From Collybiopsis luxurians FD-317 M1 (lineage: Eukaryota > Basidiomycota > Agaricomycetes > Agaricales > Omphalotaceae), in contig KN834766.1 of the NCBI GenBank assembly GCA_000827265.1, positions 305,061-369,060 of the forward strand: a stretch of DNA of 64,000 nucleotides, written 5' to 3'. Below the pieces are notes generated by a model. The model was not told where the DNA came from. It searched no databases and saw only the letters and a list, made by a program, of their open reading frames with translations. Positions 44,885 to 58,299 of the stretch are shown one piece after another (positions within the stretch are counted from its first letter, which is position 1; every line of letters begins with the position of its first letter). A program made the translations under genes and the position numbers.

Positions 44885-46830
44885 ACTGAATCATTATGAC
44901 TGAGACACAATTGCAGCATATTCTTTCGACAATCCAGCATCCTGGCGACCGAATTATAATGCTAAAGCTGACGCTCGGACCCAGCTGTGGCATATTTGTT
45001 CAATGATTCACTCGCCAACTGACTGAATTATCAGGCTACAGCCGTGTCCTGGAACCGGCTGCAGTATATATTTTCCCAAACTCAGTATCCAGCTGGCTGA
45101 AATCCAATGCTACGGAAAACATCATCAGAGAGTTAGATGTTTTCTCAATGATCAGCCTTACCTGGCAGAATAATTTTGCTGCAGCTATGTCTTGGGGACA
45201 ACTATAGTATATTATTTCAGCAGCTCTTGCCAGCTCACTGAAATATAATACTACAGCAATGTCTTGGGCACCACTGTAGGATATTATTTCAGCAGCTCCT
45301 TTGCTAGTTCACTGAATTATAATGCTACAGCCATGTCTTGGGCACAACTGTAGCATAATATTTCAGCAGTTCCCTTGCCAGTTCACTGAATTATAATGCT
45401 ACAGCCATGTCTTGGGCACAACTGTAGCATATTATTTCAACAATTCCTTTACCAGTTTGCTGAACTATAATGCTACAGCCATGTCTTGGGCACAACTGTA
45501 GTATATTATTTCAACAGTTCCTTTACCAGTTTGCTGAATTATAATGCTACAGCCATGTCTTGGGTACAACTTTCAGCAGCTCCCTTGCCAGTTCAATGAA
45601 TTATAATGCTACAGCCATGTCTTGGGTACAACTTTCAGGAGCTCCCTTGCCAGTTCACTGAATTATAATGCTACAGCCATGTCTTGGGCACAGCTGTAGG
45701 ATATTATTTCAGCAGCTCCCTTGCCAGTTCACTGAATTTTAATGCTACAGCCATGTCTTGGACACAACTGTAGGATGATATTTCAGCAGCTTCCTTGCCA
45801 GGTAACTGAATTATGATGCTACAGTCATGTCTTGGGTACAACTTTCAGCAGCTCCCTGGCTAGTTCACTGAATTATAATGCTACAGCCATATCTTGGGCA
45901 CAACTGTAGGATATTATTTCAGCGGCTCCCTTGCCGGTTCACTGAATTATAATGCTACGGCCATGTCTTGGGCACAACTGTAGGATATTATTTCAGCAGT
46001 CCCTGCTAATTCACTGAATTATAATGCTACAGCCATGTTTTGGACACAACCATAGGATAATATTTCAGCAGTTCCCTTGCCAGTTAACTGAATTATAATG
46101 CTACAGCCATGTCTTGGGCACAACTGTAGGATATTGTTTCAGCAGCTCCCTTTGCCAATTCACTGGATTATAATACTACAACCATGTCTTGGACACAACT
46201 GAGTATATCCTTTCGGTAGTTCCCTTGCCAGTTCACAGATTTATACCACCTGGGCCATGTCTCGGACACCACTGTAGTATTTTCTTTCAGTAGAGCTCTC
46301 TTGCCTCTTCAATGAATTATAATGCGACAGGTAAAAATAAGCGCTGCCGAAGTAAATTGTTTTAATAATTCAACTGTTGGCTGATAGAAATATTATGCTA
46401 CAGTTCTTACTGGGACACAGCTGTAGTATATTTTTTCAGGAGTCCTGTCTCCAGTTAACTGAATTATAATGCTTCAGCTAATACTAGTACGCAGCTGTAG
46501 TATATATTTTCAATGATGTAGTCTCCTGCTGGTGGGACTATTATACTACAGCCACATCTTGGAGATAACAGTAGCATACTTTTTCACCAATCCAGTTTTC
46601 AGCCGACTAGAATATTATGCCACAGTCATGAGTTGAACATAGCTCTAGTATATCTATTTGAGATTTCAGTTTTTAGATTGAATTATGATGCTACAGTCAT
46701 GAATCCATTACATCTATTGCATATCTGTGCACTGATCCAGTATCCAGCTGACTGCATTATTATGCTGCAGCAAATATCTCAAGACAGCTCAGCACATACT
46801 TTGACTGAACTATAGTGCTAGAGCTACATT
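44885..46830. repeat. Satellite array of about 75-bp hairpin units
   Basis: About two dozen head-to-tail units of roughly 75 bp. The consensus has ATAATGCTACAGCCATGTCT, then TGGGCACAACTGTAGCATAT and TATTTCAGCAGCTCCCTTGC, then CAGTTCACTGAATT. The middle (about 45190-46260) is well kept and both flanks are diverged, as expected if unequal exchange works mostly in the centre. Each unit contains CTACAG and its complement CTGTAG about 20 bases apart, so every monomer can fold into a stem. Some units lack the second arm (for example near 45570 and 45640). No coding frame. Confidence 0.92.
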
Positions 46831-49800
46831 CACTGTGGCGACTCAACATGAACAACACATTTGTCATCACCATTGGATGTACTTCTGTACTAGATTAGCA
46901 GTGGCTCAGCCATTTGGTTCAGGACAGTGTTAAATATTGGTACCCTTGCTAATCACAAACATCAATGCCAGGTCATTAAAACTCAGGTGGAATTTGTACA
47001 ATACTAAGCTTCAGAAGAGTAGGGATCTAGTATATACAGGGAGTATCTACAAATCAGAAAAAGCGATGCATTAAGGAAAATCTCTGCTAAATTGTTCAGG
47101 TACAAGAATGCAATGACAAAAATTGTTTGGCATCTCTCAAGATGGGAAAGACAATGTCGTTCAGGTTATGGATCCCATCAAGGCAAATGAACAACTCTTT
47201 GTGGACTGTCCTGCAAGACCAGCATTTTCGCAGTGGTCTATTGTACGCCACCTTCTCCATCATCAGATGGCACAAGGTTTCTGAGGATGAAGTAAACATC
47301 ACATATTAGGATATCAATTTAACTCACCAAGGCTGTAGCCATAGCTAGTAACATATGCCCCATACTAAACATGCAGGGGATTAGGGCAATCTCTGTCCCA
47401 ACCAACCACACAATTAGCAAGGTGACTTGTATGACCTATCTTGACCATCCACGGGGGTTCAAGATACCAATAAATAATGGAGGGTGAATTGGCGGACTGC
47501 ACACAAAACTTTGTGAGCCTATGATCAAGCTCAGAGGCAGATCTCCAACAAAGTTGATGTGGGGAGGGGAGAGGTGAGAATTGGACAGGGATGGAGCAAG
47601 AGTATCTGTGCATTGAAGAAAACCATCCAGAACAAAGGTTGGGAGATGGTCTGCCCCATTGTCTGGCAGTTGTTTGACCAAAAAGTCATCACAAGTGGGC
47701 ATGGAGAAAGGAGCACACAAAGAATTTCGAGGGCCAGTATCACTACTAGGAGTGTGATTGGGTCTTTGAGTGTTAGGGTAACTGGAAGAGTGAATGAAGT
47801 GGGGAACAATTTGGGTGGGGTTGAACAGAGAGCTGAAGTGACCAAATATGGATTGGGGTGCAGCAAATCATCCTGCTTGATGAAGCATTTTGATTGCGTG
47901 GGCAAACAGAGCAGAAGATGATAGGGGAAGATGGAGAAAATGTTCTATGTAGAGACAAGATAGTGAAAATTAATGAGAAATAGTGAAAATATGAAGATTT
48001 GACTCACTGAGTCTGAAAACATCAAAATTCAACCCAAACCAACCTGAAATCCACCCTACAAAGTTGCGGGAATGTGCAACAACCAATGAAGAGTGAAATC
48101 TTCACAGGGCTATCTTGTATATGCAGCTGTGTCCACTGAAAGACATTAAGGATGTGAAAATCCTTGAAAAGCCTATCAAACAAGAAACACTCACTGACCT
48201 TGACCATTTGTAACCCACAAATCTAACTTGCTTGCGACCTCACTCTGGAGGTTAAGAAGTACTTGTGGTTTTAAAAAAAGAATGTAGTCAGGTCTCTGGT
48301 TCTTGAAAAATAAAATTAGTGGCAGGAAATGGACATTAGAGGCAGGACATACCAAAGTTACTCAATTGATGTAGAAAACTCATTCAACTGGAGCACTGCT
48401 AATCAAGTAATCAATGACATCCAAATGCTCAGCCCCCTGGCTGCAGGCAAGTTTCAAACAACTTTCAAACACTGACCGAACAAGTGAGGAAAATATTTCT
48501 TACTGACTTCGCCTGTACTGGAAATCTTCTGGGATTGTCCAAACATGTTCTGTCACTGTTTCGCTGTACCAGAATACTGCTGTAAAATCCCAGGTGTGAA
48601 TGCCACAATGATGGGGACCCACAAAACATATGATTGCATTGATGCCGGCACTGTTCCAATCTGGCAAAAATATACTCTAGTCTCCTTAACTCAGTTCAGT
48701 CCTCCTGCTGCAGCAACTCCATATTGTTCAAATGTGTTAAGGATTCCTCATGCTGCAGCAACCCCATATTGTTGAAACATGTCAAATCTTGAAAAACCGA
48801 AAATTCCGGGATTTTGCATTATTGAAGATGAACAACTGTCAGGCATTCTGCAGGATACTCTGAAGATACAAACTTACCTTCATGATAGCACGTCTGTGAA
48901 GTACAAAAGATATCAAGTGATTCAATGCCCAATTCAGGATGACAAAGACTTCAAGAGTAAATTGAGCATTGTCCATGTGGAGGTAGGTGCAGCCAGCAAA
49001 TGTGTTATTTGGTTTTCAGATTGGAATGTTTTGCAAGCATGCTCGAGTGGATGGATTGATAGAGTCAAATGGAAGCGAGGGCAGAGCATAGAGGGGTTTG
49101 ACATGGAGCCAAAGGTGAAGTGAGGGGCTGGTAAACCCTTGTGTGCTTTTGAGGCTCCAAATGCTTTGTTTTCTTGATTCCAAATCCTAAGGTGAGTTGA
49201 CATTGATAGCCTAGATTCCTTCCCTTGCAGCAAATTGTTGTAGCTTGAGAATTGCACTTTGATGTCATGAGGGATCAAAGTTCCAGTAGAACCCACTCAC
49301 CTTCTGAGCCCACAGGATAGCTTCCCACTTAGTTACACCTAAAATGGTGCATTGTTCTCCCTTTCATGATATTACATGCCCACTGGAGTCCCTTGGTTGC
49401 CAAATTTGAGAAATACAGCACAGTGTAAGTGGTATTGGAATTGTGGCCAGCTGAGTTCCTTAGCTGATGAATCCCAGGTATGTACCCACAGGTATGCAAA
49501 AACTCTCCATTCCCTTTGTTGGGTGTGGTACAAGACCAGCCGTATCTGCACGAGAGCTTAAATGAATGAAATTCTGTTTTGCTCAAGCTCAGGTGAGGCC
49601 TATTTTAAACAATAAAAATATGTTATTGATTGGGGCTGGGGTTCACTAAGGAGAGCCCATTACAAACTACAGTAACAATGGTAGTAAGTAGTGTGGTCAA
49701 GTGAATTGAGGTTGCAGTCATGTTTGTGACATGAGAAGGTAGATACCAAGAAGTGTTGGACCTTAGTACATTGACTAGCTGGGTCATGTGATTCACATTC

Positions 49801-50131
49801 GCTTCTTTCATTATTATTAAGTGCCAAACCAGATAATTTCTGGTTCACACTTTCTTCCTTCCTATTATGACCATATGCTTCATTGGATTATGGCTATATT
49901 CAGGTAGATATCCCAGTCTGTCACATCAAGGGGGCCCTTTCAATACATTGCTTTTTTTTTCTGTATAACTCATGATTCAGGAGCAAGAACTAATATGAAT
50001 GCAGTGGGTGAAGCAATGTATCAAATGTGAGTGATGTAGCAATGTATCAAATATGAGTGAAGTAGTCATGTACCAGCTCATATGTGTTGCTGAAAGTAGA
50101 GGAAGTAAAATGAGATACGTTTATAAATGTT
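46831..50131. other. CpG-poor DNA with unassigned broken frames
   Basis: No known domain found. On the minus strand 47365-47905 has Pro/Ser-rich overlapping frames, none complete. On the plus strand 48779-49123 is a 114-residue open frame with no motif I know. A short direct repeat GCTGCAGCAACYCCATATTG occurs at about 48708 and 48752. These may be remains of mobile-element cargo. I see no RNA gene. Confidence 0.35.
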
Positions 50132-53100
50132 TCACAATAACTCTCCAGCTTTTTTGTAAAGATTCAGGATTTGAATGCAGTTCCATACAGAGATGAACAC
50201 CCAGCAATATAAAATTGCTTGTGCTTGGACCATATAACTGACAGACTTCCTTATCCTTGACATGCCACTATTCCTGCACTCCGCCACACTGGAGTTAATA
50301 TGCACTAGTTCAGCATCCACTGCAGAGTACAATTTCAAAAATGCTGCCAGAGAGCATTTTGTATGTCCCGGTGCATGGAATCCATCTACTATGAACTGAG
50401 TGTCTGCAAAGAAGTCAGGTTTGCGAGACCAGCAGTATGGTCCGAGTGTGCATGCAAAGTCATATACCACCCTAGAGGGAGCTTTTGGCCATCGGGTGAT
50501 AAGAGTGGAAAAGACATCATTATGTCCCTCAGCCAGTGGTATGCAATGAAACCCATAGAAAATACTATGGGTACACCAGCATGCCATTATTCCCCCTGTT
50601 AGATGTTTCTGCGAATATGTCTCATAGTACTTTTGACACCTGCTGGCTCTTTCTTTGCCAACATCTGATTTGTTGTCATGAGGCAATTTCAGATATCAAG
50701 GACAGTAGCGAATCTGAGGTAAACTGTAACAACATCCTGTCTTCCTTTGCACATAAGCTGAACATACTTTTCAAAATCTGAATTCTCACTGACCTTCTCC
50801 CATTCACAAAATTCAGTACACTCTGTTTGGAGTTCTATAGGAACCTTTACTCACTCAAGAGGAGCACAGTTCAAGGTCAGCAACATATCTATGACCTCCT
50901 TGGCACAGTGATATAACCATCTGGTGACTCCTAATGTGTCTTTGGCATATTGACCTTCTCAGGAATGTTCCAGCTGTAGAACTGTATATAGCACTGGAAA
51001 ACCTTGCAGTCCTTGGAGTTATTGGTGGTAGGCAATACAAGGAAGGAATAAAGATTTTGCAAAGTTTGACATGTTACCACTTGCATTGTGGTCTCGTCTG
51101 CAGCTATCTATGAATATTTCAATTTTTACATCCTTAATGTGTTGTTATTGACCTACAATCTGGAAAAGAACCATGTATTCTCACTGCAGAGTCCACTTTT
51201 TGGAACTGGGTTGTACCGCTCCATGGCCTAAACAGCAACTGAACAGTTCCTTCAGATGATGATTATGAGAATGCAACCATGGATATAGCTCCAATTGCAG
51301 AACTTTTGCATGTTGGATACATTCCTCCAGCTTTAGTTGATAATCTTCCCTGTCTTCTTTTTTGACTCCCAATCCTCCTTGGGCCATCCAATCCTTCAGC
51401 TTCTTCTGCATTTTTATATCTCATAGCCACTCCAGCAGAGAGCATGGCCTGCTCTGGCACTCTGGTGCATTGTCGTGAACCAAAGTCAGAGGTTGCAGTT
51501 CATCATTAATGTGTTTTTGACCAAACAAGATTGAAACTCCATCCCAAATAACATTCTCTGGGCAATTTCCACAGCTTGGGCATGTCTTATCACCCTTGAA
51601 CTGGATTAGATGAACATAGGCAAACCAAACAGATCTAAAAAGGTTTCCTCCCACAAACAGACTAGCCAGAGGGGACTCTTCATATCGGCACATGATAGTT
51701 TGTACCCATGGTTCAAATGGCATCTCAGAACTGTTAAATGCACTGATGTATTCATTTAATAGTTCATGCATGAAGATTGTGGAATTATTGAAGTTGAATA
51801 GGCCCAGATCTTGGGACTCTGGCCCTATATAGTGGCAATGTTCCAGAGGACATCTTGGACAGAGCTGCAATTCAATCTGGGTCATGAACGCTTGCATTAA
51901 ACTGTATATCTGGCAATTTCTTTTGAGAGTAGGATGGGCACTGTCATAAAACATTCTTTTTCCATCCAAGCACATACATGACAATTGTGCTGAAAGCAAA
52001 ATGAGCTTGGGAGGCTCTCATACTGGCCAAGGTTGCAGGTATGGCTCCTTCTCGTCTGGAAGCATGCACCATTTTGGAGGTATGATAGGCAGGTAGGAAA
52101 TTGCTCAAAGAGATCGCCAGGTAAATTGCTTTGTAGTAGCTAAGTCTAGAATTAGAAGTGATTTTAACTGCACTACTGACTGTATACTCACTTATATCAA
52201 TGCCCTTGCCTGGATCCTTGCCAACTTCTACTGAAGCGTTCCCTACCATGTACCATTGAGCAGCTTTGATGTGAGTACAGGTCAGTCCCTCTTTATTTTG
52301 GGCTGAGCACCTCCATCAGCCATCACCTCTATCTGATCCCTTGTGCTTGACAACTGCCCTATGCAAAATACCAACAACTTCATCCAAACTGCTAACAGAA
52401 AAGAGGTGAATGGCCTTGTTGCCCTCAAAGTCCAGGTTTTCTTTGAGGAAGAGGATGATTGTTGGATAGGTTCCTGGATAACACATAAGTATCATGTTTT
52501 TATTTGATAACCAACTAATATACCTTCTTCGACCTTATCTGCACGTATCTCCCTCTCATACAATGCATAGTAATGCTTGTGGTAACAGCTCCAGGCCCCT
52601 GCAGGACACAGACAGGTCATTTGCTGCTGGTGGGCCTGACCTGATACTTCAAAATGGTACCAATTCCACTTCAGCCTGTTAGTGACACCTCTTCATGATA
52701 ATATAGAAAGACTCACATTTTCTTGCCCTTGGTCCTTTCCCCATCCTTCAACAGCAAACAATCAACTATGAAGTCTGATAAAGCTGACACATTCACATTG
52801 TACAGCTTCTGTGTACTGTAGAAAATCATCCTGGCCTTCAATTTCACCTGCCTCAAGAGAGGCTTCCATTGAAAATTCTTCTGTTCTGACAGTTTCCTCT
52901 TCTTCCTGTACTAAAGGTCTGGACTCTGAATCACCAGAGTTCTCATTTTGAGGCAAGGGAGAGGTTGCAGGAGGTTGTATCCAGAGTGTCACTTGTTTCC
53001 ACTTTGGTTTTATCCTTGTCCGCTGAAAGGTTGAGTAGAGCTGCACTCGTTGCTTCTTCTGAGGACTAATAATGATTGCTTCATCTGCCACAGCAGCTTG

Positions 53101-53199
53101 ATGGCCTGGGTGTTGAATAGGGTTGGGATCAAAATCTGCACATCTTAATGACAGTAAAGGGGGTGGAGATTCCTCTCTGCCTGCAAGTGGGGAAGTCAT
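50132..53199 (-). pseudogene. KDZ-transposon-associated cysteine-cluster protein, partly broken
   Basis: Read on the minus strand. 53199-52762 gives an acidic Ser/Pro-rich N-terminal part, and 51999-51421 matches the CxC5-type cluster associated with KDZ transposases (QLCPRCPLEHCHYIGP, FNNSTIFMHELL, CPSCGNCPENVIWDG). 50686-50132 gives the block MACWCTHSIFYGFHCIPLAEG, then SRVVYDFACTLGPYCW and SRIRKSVSYM. Segments lie in different frames, some joined by likely introns, and I could not build one intact chain. Known: these clusters accompany Kyakuja-Dileera-Zisupton elements in mushrooms. The catalytic KDZ transposase itself was not seen. Confidence 0.7.
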
Positions 53200-53279
53200 T
53201 TTAGCTGTAATAAGTTGATTTCCGACATAGCATAAATCCCAGTTTGCTGAGTAATCAAGGCAGGTGGGACTATTAAAAG

Positions 53280-54345
53280 GTATCTAAGTGTATGTTGCTT
53301 CTTGCCTTGCTTTCACCTTCATAGCCCATTCCCCAGGCAAAACTGCAAGAAAAAAGGCAGGAACTAAGGTTCCAATGAAGTCTCCCATAAAAAGGTCCCC
53401 TAGAAAAACCAGTTCCCACAGACCCCCTTCCAAAAATGTCCCTAAATCTCAGGTGTCTGCCAACAGACCCATCTCTAACCCTTCCAATGGAAAACCTCAT
53501 CATTGTAGAAAATGTATTGGGTCCCCTCTGCTTACTTCTCCAGACTGTGCCCACAGCAAAATCTATAGCGCTATGGTTTGTTTTTTTTTAAAGGGGTTTT
53601 GCTGCATACTGAGTGATCACAATTTAGGTTCAATTACTCACCAACACAGATGTTCAGGTTCCACCAGGTGCTTCCTTTGCACAACTTCAGCTACTTGAGC
53701 AGAATTTAAAGAATGTTGGTCCTCTACCTACTTAAATTACAGATGTTCAGCCTGAAATTGGCAGAACTTCAGTCAATAATGAGAACTTAACAGATCTTCC
53801 AGCTTCCTCTTTTTCTCAGGTCATTGCCCGACACACCCCACCCAATATCTTTTATACATCCATCTGCTCAAACAGAAGGATTGCTTCTCCACCAGATCCC
53901 ATGTCCAGTGCCACTCGCTCTGAGAGTGCCATCGGGCTCTCCTACAGAGCTCCCACCCCAGTTCATATTTCTGGTTTCAAAGGAGTCAAATCTGAGATGG
54001 GATTCACTGAGAGATCACCTCTCCCTCCTTCAAGCCCTACAGGAGAAACCTTATCTGCTGTTACAACATCTCAGTCTTCCCCAATGACTGAATCATCATT
54101 CATTAGTTCTTCATCACTAATGACATCTTCTCCACTTGTTCAATCATCTTCTGCCTCATCCATAATTTTAAGTTCTCCATCGAAGGCCCACTGCACTCGA
54201 GCCACACAGAAGGATCCTCTGTACAGTCATGTAAAGGGTGCCGCCAGAGGGTTGCAACTGTGGAGTAGGTATTTTTTCTCCAATCCAAAAATAATTTTTG
54301 TTCATTTTGCTACAATGTTCACACAGGAGCAATGCAGCTGAGCTC
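53280..54345 (+). pseudogene. Basic and Ser/Thr-rich frames, divergent from the KDZ-associated gene
   Basis: 53288-53698 reads a Lys/Pro/Ser-rich basic segment (KSPIKRSPRKTSSHRP). After several stops 53901-54341 reads a Ser/Thr/Pro-rich segment with polyserine (SSFISSSSLMTSS). They start 81-89 bases from the KDZ-associated gene in the opposite direction, so they may have shared a promoter. I recognise no family. Stops between the parts suggest decay, although introns could join some. Confidence 0.3.
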
Positions 54346-57300
54346 TTCACTGACCTGATTGCAAAGGAGGTGGCCTTGTCCACTGCATTGGCTGAAACAT
54401 CAGATCTCCATGCTCAGAATTAGCAATTACAGGAACAGCAACAAAGGCTTCTTCAGGAAGCTCAATATAATACTGAATTACTGTGTGAGCTTGATACAGT
54501 TCATAGTTGGAATCAAAGTTAGCTGTCATTGTGCTGTTCATGAACAGGACTTCTGTACCTACAATACTGTAAGTACGTATAGTATCTTCGATATACATAC
54601 TTGAATCTATGTAGTTGGCTGTACATATGACTCCCAATACAGATAGTCAATTGAAATTGGGCATCAATACTGTATAATATGAGTCAACATTTTTTTTGGC
54701 AGGTAGGCTGGGTCTGGAGCCAGTTAGCATCTTCCTGCTTCTTTTCCTCAAATGTCCACCATCTTCCCTCCCCCTTCCCTCTCTGATACCCTTCCTCCTT
54801 ATATTTTGCTACTAGATTTAGGCTTGGAGCCTTCTGTGTAGTAACATTCAGGGCCTGGTGCCTGCTACTTAGTATCCATAAAGGCCTGGGCCTACCTACA
54901 CATAGAATTATTTCTTGCAAATATATTTGCTCTGAAACCATTGCATTCTGTGTAAATCTATCTTGCATTTTTGTTGCTCAACTGGAGTGATCTCCTTGTG
55001 CAAATCTTCATGAAAACCACCAGGACAGTTCTGAAGACAGCTTTCACCCAGGCCCAATAGTCAGAACCTGAGAGTACCGGTGTATGACTAGGCTATCAGA
55101 ATCCAAGATCTGGTTCTGATCAATGAATCCTCTTCAGCAAGTTGTTTCCTGCTCATCTTTGACATTGCCAAGTATGCTGCAAAGCTTTCCCCATTCTTCG
55201 CACTTCCTAGACTGCCCATTGGTGGACTTGTGCCCCAAACCCTGCTTGACCCAATGGATTGTTCTCTTTCATTGAACCTCTTAACTTCAAAGGTATGTGT
55301 ACATTTCTTCTCTGGTCATATTACTATTGATATTGCCCCATGGTGTTGGTTGGAGTTACGAGGCTGTTGCCCTCTTCCTCAATGCAGCTCTTCTGTTCAT
55401 CTTCCCTGCATTGATGTACCCCACTTGCCACTGCAGAGGTCATTCATGACATTGTTCAGAACCACTGAATGCAAATATCTTCCCTGCAATGCCCTACCTA
55501 TGAATATCTCCCACCATCTTCCCTACAACACCCCATCTAGCACACTATGGCAGACATCACTAATGACATTCCTCAGAATCACCCTAATGAGGACCCTTTA
55601 TGCAATCCTATCCTTGTATCATCTTCACAGGGCTCCCAATCCTACCAATACATTCTTTGCATAAGTATTCATGCGATTTGAGCACATCTCGGATATTCTC
55701 ACTGTCCAATGCTTGACTTTCTTTACAAAGTAGTTCAATGGCTGCATTAAGACACTAGTTTTGAACTGATTTTGACCCTGCTAACCTGGCTCAAGTACCC
55801 AACTGGTCAGTTCTTTCTGCTAAATTGAATTTTTACATGACACCAGTAACTCTCCTCAGGACCGACTCTGTTTGTCTGAGCCCAATGGCAACTTGACCTG
55901 AACTTGACAGACTTGTGACAGACCTCACTCACCAAACTTCGGAGGCACCTTTGACAATGGCTGCATGCAGTGAGTTGGACTTTGAATGTAGGATCTTCTG
56001 TACAAATTTTTTCTCGAGCTAACTGACCTTTTTTTCTGTCTTATCCTCCCACATTTAGGGCAGATACAGCACCAGTATTCAGCAGTCTATCTGTGCCAAG
56101 TGTACTCGGAGTTTGAACAAAGGTCAGCAAACAGAAGCTATAGAGATCCATGGGAAAAAATTAGCACACATTCCAAGTCAGAGTAATGACTTACAGGATC
56201 GAAGTTTTGTATGTTTTATGAAACCCAAATATTGTGATTGCTGAGGTTCTGAGATGGAACATTGGGATGGAACAGCTTTGAAGTACTGGGATGACTGTTG
56301 ATGTAGTTTTCAATTTTACTCCTTTTTTCCCCTAGGCTTTGCCATTCAGACAGTATACATTGTAGTTGATATGAATATTCTGAGGGAGCATCCATCTCAG
56401 TGTGAGTAAGCTCAGTGTAGAAAACACCTCGGATCAACATTTGGGTGTTAGTTCAGTGCCTCTTTTCTTATTTTGGTACTACAGTGATTTCTTCTGGCCT
56501 ATTTTCTTTGAAGAAGAGATTGCTTGCTGGAGTTCATGACTGTTTCACCTACTTTCTAACAACTTTATCTGTAAATTAGTTCAATAGTAATAGGATCTAG
56601 ATTTTGAGTTTGCGAAGTATCTTAAGTGTGAGTGAAGTTCTGACTACTAATCTCCTCCAAGTCTAATAAGCATATTGAACAGAATAAGATCCCAGCTACC
56701 TTGAAAAAACTCCTTAGCAATAATTCCTAGTTTATCTCAAAGATTCAGATTAACATATTTGAATGCCTTGCATCCTAAAAATCCATATGATTCCCTATGA
56801 CTTCTTATAATTCATTGGCATATTTGAGCAACTAGTGTGATAGAAATCTTGGTTCATTCTACTGACCAGACAGATGGATGAAAGGAGGAAGATCAATCAT
56901 TTTTTGCACAAATACCACAACGGTGACTGAGAAGTGACCTTGAGTATTGTTCTAAGTATCAAATGTTGTGGCCAGCCTGGATCCTAACTTCCTAATGACT
57001 CTTTTTGAGACTCCTGGCGACTGGTTTTGGCAACTATTTTGGTGACCATTTTGGCAACCGCTTTGAGCTCTTTTCTCTTGCTACTTTTTTAGAAAGCTTA
57101 TGGATGGCCTGACACTGGTAGCTTCATGTCACAGCAAGTATTGGTTAACTAGTCTCAAATTCTATTTCTACTACTTCAGTGTGAACACTATTTCTTTGGT
57201 AGTTGAATAAGGAGAAATATAAAGTATTCCAAAACCTGCCCAAGCTTGTACAAGGAGCGAGAAACCTCTTTCAGGAACATACGTAGGTCCAGATTATCAG

Positions 57301-58200
57301 AAGGATCTTCATTTAGGTCATCCAGTAATGAATACCATTGATTGAATAATTCTCAACCAGAGTGAATGCATTCCTCAACCTCACTATACCTCCAAACTAG
57401 GTCACCACTATACCGCTGCATCTTCATTGAGATTTTCTTGAGCCTGTCTGTCCAAGCCTGTAAATGCAACACCCTGGTGTAGATGACCTTGATAGGGTCA
57501 GGGGAGCCTTGCCAAACCCACAAGGTTGAGCCTCGCTCTACCACTCCCAAGCTTTCTTTGCATTGAGCAGATGCCTTTATAGAAGTGCCAAAAATCTAGT
57601 TCCACAAAATTGGCACAATTTTCCAAATAGTGATCTAGAAAAATGTGCACTTCATTGGAAAGGGCTGCCCTGGAAAAGAGATGGGTGGGGAGTTGTTGGC
57701 TGAGTTTGGGTTTCAAGATTGGGAATCAGGGAACAGAATGATATGTCCAGTTGTCGATACTGTTCTAAAGTGAGAGGAATTCCTGATAGATAGAATTTGA
57801 AATGGATTGTTTGTCCATCCATGCGGAAGAAGTTTTCATAGATTCCTCAAGGGGCAGTGCCAATGGCTTAGAGGAATTTTTATGTGCTTTGTGTGTATTC
57901 TTGTGTTTGTGATAATACTCCTTTGACTGAGCTTGATGGGCTTCCCAATGGCTTTAGCAAAACATTGTCAGTTTATCAAATCACACTGAGAGAAAACCAA
58001 TGTACCTGGTGTAGTAACAAGAATGTTTAGATTCCCTTCTGGATGAAGGCTCCTTGGGTTGTTTCTGAGACTTCCTCAACATGGGCAGAAATTTGTTTCC
58101 TTGCTCAAGGGAGTCAGTGGAGTGAAAGTAATGGTTAGGTAACCAGTGAAATTCCAATAGAGACCAATTAGGAAGCTATTCAGTCTTAATAATTATCTAG
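54346..58200. other. CpG-poor DNA without recognised genes
   Basis: Only short frames, no known motif, no clear terminal repeats. Base composition is like the rest of the island. Probably old mobile-element debris. Confidence 0.4.
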
Positions 58201-58299
58201 ATCCACCAATTGCTTGATGCCAATCCAGTCAGGCATAGAAGAAAGAATGCTGCTCACCTCCATGTCACAATATTCTCTGGCATATAAAAGGAAATTCTG

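Noticed and set aside
44885..46830. Repeat array as a CRISPR locus
   Set aside because: Units are contiguous and similar over their whole length with no unique spacers, in a eukaryotic genome. It is a satellite.
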